Below, piece after piece: positions 44,258-53,582 of a stretch of DNA of 64,000 nt. This DNA is from Bhargavaea ginsengi. GTDB lineage: Bacteria > Bacillota > Bacilli > Bacillales_A > Planococcaceae. A model generated the notes under the pieces. The model was not told where the DNA came from and searched no databases. It was given only the letters and a program-made list of their open reading frames with translations. The position numbers and the translations under genes were made by a program. Every line of letters starts with the position of its first letter. Within the stretch, counting starts at the first letter, position 1. The stretch lies in contig NZ_FNZF01000001.1 in the NCBI RefSeq assembly GCF_900109165.1, positions 301,376-365,375 of the forward strand. Reading direction: 5' to 3'.

Positions 44258-45610
44258 TTACGCCTCCATTAGTAAAAGTTCCGGATTCGACAATAGTCGC
44301 TTAATATGGTTCAGCGCCTGCTGCGCAGTTACGCCGTCGATCATCCGGTGATCATAGCTCAATGACAATGCTAACATAGGAGCCGCCACAATTTCACCAT
44401 TTTTGACAACCGGCTTTTCTGCAATGCGCCCGATTCCGAGGATTGCGACTTCCGGGTGGTTGATAATCGGTGTGAACCATTGTCCGCTTGCGGAACCAAG
44501 GTTCGAGATGGACATCGAGCCGCCCTTCATCTCGTTTGGCGACAGTTTGCCATCTCGGGCTTTTGCGGCGAGCTGGTTGATTTCATCAGAAATTGCGAAG
44601 ACCGATTTCCGGTCCGCATTTTTAATGACCGGTACAAGCAGACCGCGGTCAGTGTCCGCCGCAATGCCGACATTATAGTAATGCTTCTGGATGACTTCTT
44701 CTGTCGATTCATCGTAGGACACGTTAAGTTGCGGATATTCACGAAGCGTGCTGACCAGTGCCTTTACGACATACGGGAGGTATGTCAGCTTGATTTCCTT
44801 CTCTGCTGCGATTTCCTTGAACTTCCGGCGGTGCTCCACAAGTGCAGTCACATCGACTTCATCAAGGTGCGTAACATGCGGTGCTGTATGCTTCGAGTTG
44901 ACCATCGCCTTGGCGATTGCCTTCCGGATGGAGGAGATTTTCTCCCGGGTTTCCGGGAATTCCCCTTCCGGCAGCTGTGTTGCCGCTGCCGGACGTGCCA
45001 CTTCTTCTTCTGCGGGCGCAGTATCCTGGGCCGCTGCCTCAGGGGACTGTTCTGCTGCAGGTTTTTGTCCGCCGCTCAGGAATGCATCCACATCCTCTTT
45101 CAGGATACGTCCATTTTTGCCGCTTCCTTCAACTTCATGGATGTCGATGTCATTGTCACGGGCATATTTGCGGACAGACGGCATGGCGATCACGCGTCCG
45201 CCTGACGGCTTGTCCGACTTTTTCGCGGCTGCAGGTGCCGTGCCTTGCTCTTTTTCGGTTTTAGGAGCTTCTTCCTTATCCAGGTCCTGCCCGGACTCCA
45301 TTACAGACTGAACCTGGTCGTCGGTCTTGTCTGTGCCGCTTTCAGGTGCGTCTCCTTCATCTCCTTGATGATCCGGCGAATCGATCTTGATAAGGAGATC
45401 GCCGACAACTGCGACTTCCCCTTCGCCGACCAGGATGTCTTCGACCGTACCGTCTACGGGAGAAGGGATTTCAACGACTGCTTTGTCGTTCTGCACTTCG
45501 CACAGAAGGTCGTCTTCCTTGATGGTGTCGCCTTTGCTGACGAACCACTTTACGATTTCTCCCTCATGGATACCTTCACCGATATCCGGCATACGAAATT
45601 CAAATGCCAC
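44258..45610 (-). CDS. pdhC: Pyruvate dehydrogenase E2, dihydrolipoyl acetyltransferase
   Basis: Core of the complex: one lipoyl domain at residues 1-78 with the lipoylated lysine in [11 protein letters not shown], then an Ala/Pro/Glu-rich linker. A peripheral subunit-binding domain follows at about 140-175 ([22 protein letters not shown]), and the acetyltransferase catalytic domain from about 215 ends with the HxxxDG motif DHRMIDG. The protein is 450 residues, within the family range. I chose the GTG at 45610 because the known B. subtilis start, MAFEFKLPDIGEG, aligns with it and AAAGGGTGA lies seven bases upstream. Confidence 0.96.
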   Translation of the reverse strand: MAFEFRMPDIGEGIHEGEIVKWFVSKGDTIKEDDLLCEVQNDKAVVEIPSPVDGTVEDILVGEGEVAVVGDLLIKIDSPDHQGDEGDAPESGTDKTDDQVQSVMESGQDLDKEEAPKTEKEQGTAPAAAKKSDKPSGGRVIAMPSVRKYARDNDIDIHEVEGSGKNGRILKEDVDAFLSGGQKPAAEQSPEAAAQDTAPAEEEVARPAAATQLPEGEFPETREKISSIRKAIAKAMVNSKHTAPHVTHLDEVDVTALVEHRRKFKEIAAEKEIKLTYLPYVVKALVSTLREYPQLNVSYDESTEEVIQKHYYNVGIAADTDRGLLVPVIKNADRKSVFAISDEINQLAAKARDGKLSPNEMKGGSMSISNLGSASGQWFTPIINHPEVAILGIGRIAEKPVVKNGEIVAAPMLALSLSYDHRMIDGVTAQQALNHIKRLLSNPELLLMEA

Positions 45611-45643
45611 GCCTCTCACCCTTTCTTTTTTCAAAATCGTTTA

Positions 45644-46621
45644 TCAGAATTCAAGAACCTTCTTAGCGGTTTCTACAATATCTTTTGCACCTGGCAGCCA
45701 AGTGTTCTCACCTTGTGCGTATGGATAAATCGTATCAGGGGCTGCTACCCGCAGTACCGGTGCTTCAAGGCTCAGGATTGCGCGTTCCGTGATTTCGGCA
45801 ACGACGTTTGCCGCGACACCCGCCTGACGCTGTGCTTCTTGGACCACGATTGCGCGGTTAGTCTTTTCAACCGACGAGATAATGGTTTCTACATCGAGCG
45901 GCTGGACTGTCCGTAGGTCGATGACTTCAACCGAATGACCTTCCTTCTCCAGTTCTTCAGCTGCCTTCAGGCTTTCGCGGACCATGGCGCCGTATGTGAT
46001 GATCGACAGGTCCGTGCCTTCTTTTTTCACATCGGCCTTGCCGAGCGGGATTGTGTATTCTTCCTCCGGAACTTCTTCGCGGAACGAGCGGTATAGTTTC
46101 ATATGCTCCAGGAAGATGACCGGATCTTCATCCCGGATTGAAGAAATGAGAAGCCCTTTTGCATCGTACGGGCCGGAAGGAATGACTACTTTAAGACCCG
46201 GTTGCTGCGCCATGAGTCCTTCAAGGCTGTCGGCGTGCATTTCAGGCGTGGCCACACCGCCGCCAAACGGCGAGCGGATCGTCACCGGCGCGTGGAAATG
46301 GCCGGCACTGCGGAAGCTCATCCGTGCAAGCTGGCCACTGATCGAATCCATCACTTCATAGACGAACCCGAAGAATTGAATTTCCGGTACTGGGCGGAAG
46401 CCCTGCAGTGAGAGGCCGACCGCCAGTCCGCCGATGCCGGATTCGGCCAGCGGCGTATCGAATACACGGTCTTCCCCGAATTCTTTCTGGAGTCCTTCCG
46501 TAGCACGGAAGACGCCTCCATTAACGCCGACGTCCTCCCCGAAGACGAGGACATTTTCATCGTTTTTCAGCTCATTACGGAGTGCATCCGTAATCGCCTG
46601 GATCATCGTCATTTGTGCCAT
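45644..46621 (-). CDS. pdhB: Pyruvate dehydrogenase E1 beta subunit
   Basis: With PdhA forms the thiamine-diphosphate-dependent E1. The 325-residue protein shows [60 protein letters not shown] and the C-terminal [15 protein letters not shown]. It is three bases from pdhA and 33 bases from pdhC. Closely related branched-chain E1 beta subunits exist, but the operon with a large E2, an E3 and PdhA of this type fits pyruvate. Confidence 0.96.
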   Translation of the reverse strand: MAQMTMIQAITDALRNELKNDENVLVFGEDVGVNGGVFRATEGLQKEFGEDRVFDTPLAESGIGGLAVGLSLQGFRPVPEIQFFGFVYEVMDSISGQLARMSFRSAGHFHAPVTIRSPFGGGVATPEMHADSLEGLMAQQPGLKVVIPSGPYDAKGLLISSIRDEDPVIFLEHMKLYRSFREEVPEEEYTIPLGKADVKKEGTDLSIITYGAMVRESLKAAEELEKEGHSVEVIDLRTVQPLDVETIISSVEKTNRAIVVQEAQRQAGVAANVVAEITERAILSLEAPVLRVAAPDTIYPYAQGENTWLPGAKDIVETAKKVLEF

Positions 46622-46624
46622 CGG

Positions 46625-47755
<1,131 letters not shown>

Positions 47756-47808
47756 TTATCTGTATTATCATTTTTGTTTTGTGAATTGGTACACCTGATT
47801 CATTTCGG

Positions 47809-47837
47809 ATTATACAAGAACGTGAAACCTCAGTCAA
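47809..47837 (-). promoter_or_regulatory. Sigma-A promoter of pdhABCD
   Basis: Minus strand TTGACT (47832-47837), 17-base spacer, TATAAT (47809-47814). The transcript start would be near 47802, giving a leader of about 60 bases. Confidence 0.82.
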
Positions 47838-47847
47838 CACAAGGCTT

Positions 47848-47861
47848 TGAAAGCGCTTTTA
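47848..47861. promoter_or_regulatory. cre-like site upstream of the pdh promoter
   Basis: TGAAAGCGCTTTTA matches the catabolite-responsive element pattern (central GCGC palindrome, one end imperfect). It begins 11 bases upstream of the -35 box, centred at about -53, a place from which CcpA could act as activator or repressor. CcpA binding is inferred. Confidence 0.6.
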
Positions 47862-47964
47862 GTATTAGTACACAGCGCCGCATTCATCAATCTGTATTAA
47901 CACATAGCTCTGAATTGTTTTAGCCCATGGGAAAGGACATTTCCAGTATTCCCTTTATGAAAAT

Positions 47965-47998
47965 GAAAAAACGCCCGAAAGCATTTACTTTCGGGCGC
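47965..47998 (-). terminator. Terminator of ykyA
   Basis: CGCCCGAAAG / CTTTCGGGCG hairpin with a six-base loop followed by TTTTTTC on the minus strand. Confidence 0.92.
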
Positions 47999-48004
47999 GT
48001 CGGA

Positions 48005-48646
48005 TCAATTGCCTTCGCTTTCGGCGATGGTGTCATAGGCCATTTTTTTCTTTTCATTGACCGTATCCGTCGCTTCGTTAAAGGTACTTGCAGCGGCCTT
48101 GACTTCAGAATTGGCGCTGTTGACAGCTTCCACTTTTTCCTGGATAGACTGGAAGTCAGCTTCCTCATCTGTCGCCAGGCTGTATAATTCTTTCTGAATT
48201 TCTGAGGCTTTCTCGTATAGTCCGGAGAATTCCTCATGGGCGCCATAACGGTCAGCCATCGATTGCTTCAGATTATCAATGGCATCTCTGACCGGATCCC
48301 CGTCTTCACCGATTTCGTCCAATCCGGAAAGCTCTTTTTCGGCTTGGCCAAGCGCATCTCTGCCTTCTTCAAGGAGGCTGAGGCGTTCATCTGCCGTGCT
48401 GTCCGCCTCGGCTGCCATTGCCGCCAGCTCCTCCCGGTCCTCCTGTGTAAGCTCCATCATCTCATTGAATAATTCAAATTCCTCTTTTTCAAGCGATACC
48501 ATTTTTTCCTGGGCTTCCAGGAACGGCTGCTCCTTTTCCTGAATCGTTCCAATTGCATCCGATAGCCTGTCTTCAGATGATGCACCGAAAGAGCAGGCGG
48601 AAAGGAGCATCGCCGCAAGCGCAGTGCCCGCCAATCTGATTTTCAT
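48005..48646 (-). CDS. ykyA: YkyA-like coiled-coil lipoprotein
   Basis: A 213-residue lipoprotein with lipobox LLSAC near residue 15-19, followed by long acidic helices rich in Glu and Ala, predicted to form coiled coils (KEEFELFNEMMELTQEDREEL and similar). It fits the YkyA putative cell-wall-binding lipoprotein family next to pdhA in Bacillus. It is a single-gene unit with its own strong terminator. The function is not established. Confidence 0.85.
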   Translation of the reverse strand: MKIRLAGTALAAMLLSACSFGASSEDRLSDAIGTIQEKEQPFLEAQEKMVSLEKEEFELFNEMMELTQEDREELAAMAAEADSTADERLSLLEEGRDALGQAEKELSGLDEIGEDGDPVRDAIDNLKQSMADRYGAHEEFSGLYEKASEIQKELYSLATDEEADFQSIQEKVEAVNSANSEVKAAASTFNEATDTVNEKKKMAYDTIAESEGN

Positions 48647-48790
48647 GCCAGTCTCCCCTTCCCTTTCCTGTTTCTACTATATTCTCTGTAAGGGCTGTTT
48701 TCAATCGGACGGGACATTTTGTTTCATCAACCCGCCAGTGCCGTATATAATGATAGACAAGGTAAACCGCACGAAAGGAAGTCAGCTGCC

Positions 48791-49357
48791 ATGATTACGA
48801 TGGATCAGATTATCCGCGAAGGTCACCCGACCCTTCGGAAAAAAGCGGAGGAATTACAGTTTCCTCTGACAGAAGAAGAAAAGAAAACCGCTGCCGAGAT
48901 GCTTGTGTTTCTTAAGAACAGCCAGAATCCCGAGACAGCGGAAAAATACGGACTCCGTGCGGGTATTGGAATAGCCGCCAACCAGATCGATGTGCCAAAA
49001 CGGATGTTCGCCCTGCATATTGTCGATGAAGGCACGGAGCCGCTCAGCATGACGATTGTAAATCCGAAGATCGTGAGCCACTCTGCCCAAAAGTCTTATC
49101 TGCCCGGCGGTGAAGGCTGTTTGTCCGTTGACCGGGATGTGCCCGGATTTGTTCCGCGCTATTCCAAAATCACGGTCAAAGGCTTCACGCCGGATGGCGA
49201 ACCGATCAAAAAGCGGCTCAAGGGCCTCCAGGCCATTGCCTTCCAGCACGAGCTCGATCATCTGAATGGCGTCATGTTCTACGACCATATCGACCCGGAC
49301 GAGCCGTTCCGGAAATATCCTGACGCAGAACCGCTGAAAACAGACGAAGAAAAATAA
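48791..49357 (+). CDS. def: Peptide deformylase
   Basis: Metalloenzyme (usually Fe2+) that removes the formyl group from nascent proteins. The 188-residue protein is a type 2, Gram-positive form with all three motifs: GIGIAANQI, EGCLSV and HELDH, which provide the metal ligands Cys and two His. It starts at ATG 48791 (MITMDQIIREGHP), behind AAAGGAAG at nine bases; a TATAAT at 48746-48751 is a probable -10. It is the counterpart of B. subtilis defB (ykrB). Confidence 0.95.
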   Translation: MITMDQIIREGHPTLRKKAEELQFPLTEEEKKTAAEMLVFLKNSQNPETAEKYGLRAGIGIAANQIDVPKRMFALHIVDEGTEPLSMTIVNPKIVSHSAQKSYLPGGEGCLSVDRDVPGFVPRYSKITVKGFTPDGEPIKKRLKGLQAIAFQHELDHLNGVMFYDHIDPDEPFRKYPDAEPLKTDEEK

Positions 49358-49390
49358 AACCGGGACCGCTTTACGGCCCCGGATCTATTG

Positions 49391-49420
49391 CAGACAGGCG
49401 AACCCTGTCTGTATTTTTTT
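49391..49420 (+). terminator. Terminator of def
   Basis: CAGACAGG / CCTGTCTG hairpin followed by TATTTTTTT; an additional CCGG-rich stem lies just upstream (49361-49383). Confidence 0.85.
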
Positions 49421-50192
49421 AGATGAGTTTCAGCTGGTCAAGGATTCTTGCGATGCCATCTTCCGATACATCACCCGCAATGTAATCGGCCTTCTTTTTG
49501 GCTTCTTCGTGGCCATTTCCCATGGCCACTCCCACACCGGCAGCCTCCAGCATCTCGATATCGTTAAGGCCGTCCCCGAATGCGACGGCATCGGACATCG
49601 TCAGCCCTTCCCGATCGAGGATCCGCTGCATGCCTCCTGCTTTGGACGTTCCTGCCGGAAGGATATCGGTGGACGTGCGGTGCCAGCGGACAAACTTCAT
49701 TTCCGGGAAAGCCTCGGCGTATTCCTGTTCCTGCTGCTCGGTGCAGAACAAGAGCGCCTGGTGGATCGGCCTTTCCATGTAAAACGTTTCCGATGCACGC
49801 GGGTACGGCATTTTAAGCGAACTCAGGCTGTCTCCGACATGCGGATGCCCGGTCTCCGTTGCGACCATTTCCCTGTCGGCCATGAAAATTAACGGGAACC
49901 GGTCCCTGTCCGCCTTTTCCTTTATGCGCGCTAGGACATCCGGTTCGATGATACCGCCATGAATCAGTTCGCCCTTGTGGACGACATATTGTCCGTTAAA
50001 GCAAATGTATGTATCGACGTCCAGGTCTTCAAGCACCGGACCGACCATGAATGGCGCCCGCCCGGTTGCAATGGCGACAAGATGGCCTTTTTCACGCGCA
50101 GCCATAATCGCTCTTCTGGCTGACTCGGGCAACTTTTTCTCATGGTCGTACAGGGTGCCGTCGATATCGAAAAAGAGGATTTTCTTCGTCAT
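49419..50192 (-). CDS. Cof-type HAD phosphatase (YkrA-like)
   Basis: A 257-residue HAD-superfamily hydrolase with a C2 cap. The motifs are DIDGTLYD at the N-terminus (nucleophile Asp and acid/base Asp), ATGRAPF, and KAGGMQRIL followed by FGDGLNDIEML near 205-215. Cof enzymes dephosphorylate sugar phosphates and related cytosolic metabolites. The ATG at 50192 follows GGAG at six bases; a TTG at 50195 is an alternative. It converges with def and shares the terminator region. Confidence 0.9.
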   Translation of the reverse strand: MTKKILFFDIDGTLYDHEKKLPESARRAIMAAREKGHLVAIATGRAPFMVGPVLEDLDVDTYICFNGQYVVHKGELIHGGIIEPDVLARIKEKADRDRFPLIFMADREMVATETGHPHVGDSLSSLKMPYPRASETFYMERPIHQALLFCTEQQEQEYAEAFPEMKFVRWHRTSTDILPAGTSKAGGMQRILDREGLTMSDAVAFGDGLNDIEMLEAAGVGVAMGNGHEEAKKKADYIAGDVSEDGIARILDQLKLI

Positions 50193-50234
50193 CAAAATCT
50201 CCGCCTTCCTATATAACTTCTTTCACCTTGCACC

Positions 50235-50263
50235 TTGACAGAACATTCAAAAAGGACTATAAT
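50235..50263 (+). promoter_or_regulatory. Perfect sigma-A promoter of the 23-codon gene
   Basis: TTGACA (50235-50240), 17-base spacer, TATAAT (50258-50263), exact consensus. Expected transcript start near 50270, at the start of the ribosome binding site. Confidence 0.88.
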
Positions 50264-50283
50264 GACGACAAGGAGTGATAGCC

Positions 50284-50355
50284 ATGCTTAAGCGCCTGAA
50301 ACGCAAATGGTTGAAGCGGCTCAATGGCATCCTCGGCAAAAAGTCCATTGCATAG
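50284..50355 (+). CDS. 23-residue highly basic amphipathic peptide, unrecognised
   Basis: A very short gene: ATG at 50284, stop TAG at 50353, ribosome site AAGGAG at 50270-50275 (eight-base spacing). The peptide is built of Leu/Ile/Trp alternating with nine Lys or Arg and no acidic residue (begins MLKRLKRKWLKRLNG, ends GKKSIA). Leucines at 2, 5, 10, 13 and 17 with Trp9 fall on one face of a helix. It has its own consensus promoter and a tight terminator, giving a transcript of about 120 bases with almost no 5' leader. It could be a membrane- or RNA-binding peptide, an alarm or toxin-like peptide, or a dual-function small RNA. I know no named family. Confidence 0.65.
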   Translation: MLKRLKRKWLKRLNGILGKKSIA

Positions 50356-50364
50356 TGAACTCAT

Positions 50365-50393
50365 GCCCCCGCAACTACGGGGGCTTTTCTTTA
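50365..50393 (+). terminator. Terminator of the 23-codon gene
   Basis: GCCCCCG / CGGGGGC hairpin with a six-base loop followed by TTTTCTTTATTT. Confidence 0.9.
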
Positions 50394-50462
50394 TTTCACT
50401 GTGCCTGCATGCTATTATAAACGATATGGCAAGTATTTGAACGTGAAAAAGGAGAGCAGACC

Positions 50463-50672
50463 ATGATCTACAAAGTGTTCTATCAAGAAAACATGAATGA
50501 AGTACCAGTCCGCGAAAACACGAAGTCACTGTACGTGGAAGCAGAATCGGAACGCGCAGTCCGTGCCGCGCTGAAAGATCGCAACCTGTACATCGAATTC
50601 ATCCAACTACTCGAAGACGGCCATCTGGAGTACGAGAAAAACTCGCCGGACTTCCGCATTGAACAGGTGTGA
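50463..50672 (+). CDS. rpoY: RNA polymerase epsilon subunit (RpoY/YkzG)
   Basis: Small auxiliary subunit of Gram-positive RNA polymerase, 69 residues. The sequence starts [20 protein letters not shown] and ends [13 protein letters not shown], the typical DUF1447 pattern with the strand-loop-strand fold. It overlaps the region just before rnjA, as always in Bacillales, and the two are co-transcribed. The ATG follows AAAAAGGAGAG at seven bases. Confidence 0.95.
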   Translation: MIYKVFYQENMNEVPVRENTKSLYVEAESERAVRAALKDRNLYIEFIQLLEDGHLEYEKNSPDFRIEQV

Positions 50673-50677
50673 CGCGG

Positions 50678-52348
50678 ATGAAATCGGTCAAGAATGATCA
50701 GACAGCCGTATTTGCGCTCGGCGGACTGGGCGAAATCGGCAAAAACACGTATGGGGTGCAATTCCAGGATGAAATCATCCTGATTGATGCCGGAATCATG
50801 TTCCCGGAAGATGATCTTCTCGGCATCGACTATGTCATTCCCGACTATACGTACATCGAACGGAATGTCGATAAAATCAAGGGCCTCTTCATTACACACG
50901 GCCATGAGGACCATATCGGCGGCATCCCGTATCTGCTCAAGAAAGTCAATATTCCTGTCTACGGCGGAAAACTGGCACTGGGCCTTCTGCGCAACAAGCT
51001 TGAAGAGCACGGACTTCTGCGCCGTACGAAACTCATCGAAGTGAAAGAAGAGGAAGTCATCAAGTTCCGCAAGACTTCGGTCAGCTTCTTCAGGACTACA
51101 CACAGTATCCCGGATGCCTTTGGGATTGTTGTCAAAACGCCTCCCGGCAACATCGTCCACACCGGCGACTTCAAATTCGACTTCACACCTGTCGGAGAGC
51201 CGGCGAACCTGGCGAAAATGGCACAGATTGGAGAAGAAGGCGTCCTTTGCCTCTTGTCCGACAGCACCAACGCGGAGGTCCCTGATTTCACGATGTCCGA
51301 AAAAACAGTCGGAGAAAGCATCGATGAAATCTTCAGGAAAGTGAACGGGCGTATCATCTTCGCTACGTTCGCTTCCAACATCTACCGACTGCAGCAGGCA
51401 GTGGACGCCGCGATCCGGCACGGCCGCAAGATCGCCGTATTCGGACGCAGCATGGACAATGCCATCACCATCGGGACAGAGCTTGGTTACATCAATGCCC
51501 CGAAGGAAATGTTCGTGGATACTCAGGCACTGAACCGCCTCCCTGCCAATGAGGTCATGATCCTCTGTACAGGCAGCCAGGGGGAACCGATGGCAGCACT
51601 TTCACGGATCGCAAACGGCACTCACCGGCAGATCCAGATCCAGCCTGGGGACACGGTCATCTTCTCGTCTTCCCCGATTCCGGGGAATATCGCAAGCGTG
51701 AACCGGACGATCAACCTGCTGTTCCGTGCCGGAGCGGAAGTGATCCATGGGTCACTCAACAACATCCATACTTCCGGCCACGGCTCCCAGCAGGAACAAA
51801 AACTGATGCTCCGCCTGATCAAACCGAAATTCTTCATGCCGATACACGGCGAATACCGTATGCTGAAGACGCATGCCGGGCTTGCCGTGCAGTGTGACGT
51901 GCCGGAGGACAACATTTTCATTATGGAAAATGGAGATGTTCTCGCGCTCAGTGCAGACGAAGCCCATCTGGCGGGTAGAATCCCGTCAGGTGACGTCTAC
52001 ATCGACGGCAGCGGAATCGGCGACATCGGCAACGTCGTTCTTCGGGACCGCCGCGTCCTTTCAGAGGATGGACTCGTCATCGTGGTCGTCACGCTCAACA
52101 AGGCGAAAGGCAAGATTGTGGCCGGACCTGATCTGATTTCCCGAGGATTCGTCTACATGCGCGAATCCGGACAGATGATCAACGAGGCGCAATCGATGCT
52201 GAACCGCCGCCTCCGTCAGACCGTCGCCAACTCTGATACACCTGATACAGATGCGCTCAAGAGCCAAATCACCGATATTCTCGGCCCGTACCTGTACGAA
52301 CAGACCAAACGCAAGCCGATGATCCTTCCGGTTGTCATGGAAGTCTGA
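50678..52348 (+). CDS. rnjA: Ribonuclease J1
   Basis: Metallo-beta-lactamase/beta-CASP ribonuclease with endonuclease and 5'-3' exonuclease activity; essential or nearly so for mRNA decay and rRNA maturation. The 556-residue protein has HGHEDHIGG near residue 74, VHTGDFKFD and LLSDSTNAE, the beta-CASP block ([17 protein letters not shown]) and a C-terminal domain. The start ATG 50678 follows AGGTG; a GTG at 50669 overlaps the rpoY stop and may also be used, giving coupling. Confidence 0.96.
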   Translation: MKSVKNDQTAVFALGGLGEIGKNTYGVQFQDEIILIDAGIMFPEDDLLGIDYVIPDYTYIERNVDKIKGLFITHGHEDHIGGIPYLLKKVNIPVYGGKLALGLLRNKLEEHGLLRRTKLIEVKEEEVIKFRKTSVSFFRTTHSIPDAFGIVVKTPPGNIVHTGDFKFDFTPVGEPANLAKMAQIGEEGVLCLLSDSTNAEVPDFTMSEKTVGESIDEIFRKVNGRIIFATFASNIYRLQQAVDAAIRHGRKIAVFGRSMDNAITIGTELGYINAPKEMFVDTQALNRLPANEVMILCTGSQGEPMAALSRIANGTHRQIQIQPGDTVIFSSSPIPGNIASVNRTINLLFRAGAEVIHGSLNNIHTSGHGSQQEQKLMLRLIKPKFFMPIHGEYRMLKTHAGLAVQCDVPEDNIFIMENGDVLALSADEAHLAGRIPSGDVYIDGSGIGDIGNVVLRDRRVLSEDGLVIVVVTLNKAKGKIVAGPDLISRGFVYMRESGQMINEAQSMLNRRLRQTVANSDTPDTDALKSQITDILGPYLYEQTKRKPMILPVVMEV

Positions 52349-52356
52349 GTGCTAAT

Positions 52357-52397
52357 ATAAAAAAGCTGCGCGGAACCGATTCCGTGCAGCTTTTTTA
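52357..52397 (+). terminator. Terminator of rpoY-rnjA
   Basis: AAAAAAGCTGC / GCAGCTTTTTT outer stem with an inner GGAA/TTCC pair. Confidence 0.9.
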
Positions 52398-52420
52398 ATC
52401 GAAGCGGATGTAGCCTTCAT

Positions 52421-52462
52421 CAAAATAGCCCATGCGGAGATCACTTCCGCATGGGCTATTTG
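52421..52462. terminator. Terminator downstream of the ktr gene
   Basis: AAATAGCCCATGCGGA / TCCGCATGGGCTATTT with 16-base perfect arms and a seven-base loop, one base from the ktr gene stop; T tract on the minus strand. Confidence 0.9.
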
Positions 52463-52463
52463 T

Positions 52464-53123
52464 TTAGTGCAGTGCTTTTTTTTCAAATCGGAGAATATCT
52501 GCATCCGACCCGATAATGATCAGGATATCTCCCTCTTGGATGCGCTCTTCCGCCAGAGGGGAAACGACTACGTCTTCTCCCCTCTTGATCGCCACGATAT
52601 TGATGCCATACCTTGCACGGATATCGAGGTCCAGGATGGAATGGCCGGCAAGCATCTCATTGGCCTTGATCTCCATGATGGAGTGCTCTTCAGACAGTTC
52701 GAGGTAATCGAGTATATTGTTTGATATCATATGATTCGCAATCCGGATGCCCATGTCCCGCTCCGGGTGGACGACCTGGTCCGCCCCGATCTTCTCGAGC
52801 ACCTTCGCGTGATAGTCATTTTGTGCTTTCACGGTGATTTTCTCAACGCCAAGTTCTTTCATGATCAGTGTTGTCAGTATGCTTGACTGGATGTCTTCAC
52901 CGATGGCGACAATCACGTGTTGGAAATTCCGGATGCCCAGCGACACCAGTGCTTGTTCGTCGGTCGTATCCGCCACGACGGCCTGTGTCGCAATAGATGC
53001 GAATTCGTCCACCCGTTCCGGATCCTGATCGATGGCGAGGACGTCTGCCCCCTGTTCCACCAGTTCCCGGCAGATGCTGCCGCCGAAACGGCCCAATCCG
53101 ACAACGACAAACTCTTTTTTCAT
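52464..53123 (-). CDS. ktrC: Ktr potassium channel RCK subunit (KtrC/KtrA-like)
   Basis: Cytosolic gating ring of a Ktr-type potassium uptake system. The 219-residue protein has an RCK_N Rossmann domain starting VVGLGRFGGSICRELVEQG and a C-terminal RCK_C domain (residues about 135-219) where c-di-AMP binds in B. subtilis. Position next to rnjA matches ktrC (ykqB) of B. subtilis. No KtrB/KtrD membrane partner is encoded in the window, so it must assemble with one from elsewhere, as KtrC does with KtrD. The upstream gap of about 105 bases shows no room for a c-di-AMP riboswitch. Confidence 0.9.
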   Translation of the reverse strand: MKKEFVVVGLGRFGGSICRELVEQGADVLAIDQDPERVDEFASIATQAVVADTTDEQALVSLGIRNFQHVIVAIGEDIQSSILTTLIMKELGVEKITVKAQNDYHAKVLEKIGADQVVHPERDMGIRIANHMISNNILDYLELSEEHSIMEIKANEMLAGHSILDLDIRARYGINIVAIKRGEDVVVSPLAEERIQEGDILIIIGSDADILRFEKKALH

Positions 53124-53230
53124 CAGTCTTTCCTCCAGCCGCCGGTCCCGTTGTGCGGGCCGCGCGTAAAATACAGCTTTACCCCGTTTATGCTACCCCG
53201 AAGAAAGGGAAGGATGAATGTAAGACCTTC

Positions 53231-53515
53231 TCACCTCCGGTCAAACGGATGCTTCGGCCGGTCCGTGCAAAACTGGCATTTCGGATCGGTGCAAGGTTCT
53301 TCGCGCCACTCGTTGCATCCGGCGCAGTACGCAGAATCATAGGTGGCATCATAGGACAGCGGTTCCAGACAGAATTCGCAGTAGTCATCAAGTTCTTCGT
53401 AGGGGATGATACGGTCTTTAGTCATCAGGAAGACCCCTTCAATGATAGGCGTCACGCCATTGCGGCTCCGTCCCCGTCCATTGTCAGGACCCGGGAAGAA
53501 ATTGTTCTTGCCCAT
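53231..53515 (-). CDS. Small Cys-rich protein, probable zinc binding, unrecognised
   Basis: A 94-residue protein. The N-terminal third is Gly/Arg/Asn-rich (GPDNGRGRSRNG), followed by MTKDRIIPYEELDDYCEFC. The C-terminal half carries cysteines in the pattern CEFC, CAGC, then CTDPKCQFC, which could form two zinc ribbons or a zinc knuckle. The gene has a strong site (AAAGGAGG) before ATG 53515. Another in-frame ATG (M31) would leave only the Cys-rich part. I do not recognise a family. It lies between the ktr gene and the divergent CorA-like gene. Confidence 0.75.
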   Translation of the reverse strand: MGKNNFFPGPDNGRGRSRNGVTPIIEGVFLMTKDRIIPYEELDDYCEFCLEPLSYDATYDSAYCAGCNEWREEPCTDPKCQFCTDRPKHPFDRR

Positions 53516-53582
53516 TGCCACCCCTCCTTTTTCCAATAGTGTACCACATCATCCCAAAACTACAATGAATCGTGGTGAAATC

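Noticed and set aside
42635-44272. Forward open frame of 545 codons
   Set aside because: Antisense to pdhD; the long frame results from codon-position GC bias.
53124-53230. c-di-AMP (ydaO-type) riboswitch upstream of the ktr gene
   Set aside because: The gap is about 105 bases, too short for the class, and its conserved core is not visible.
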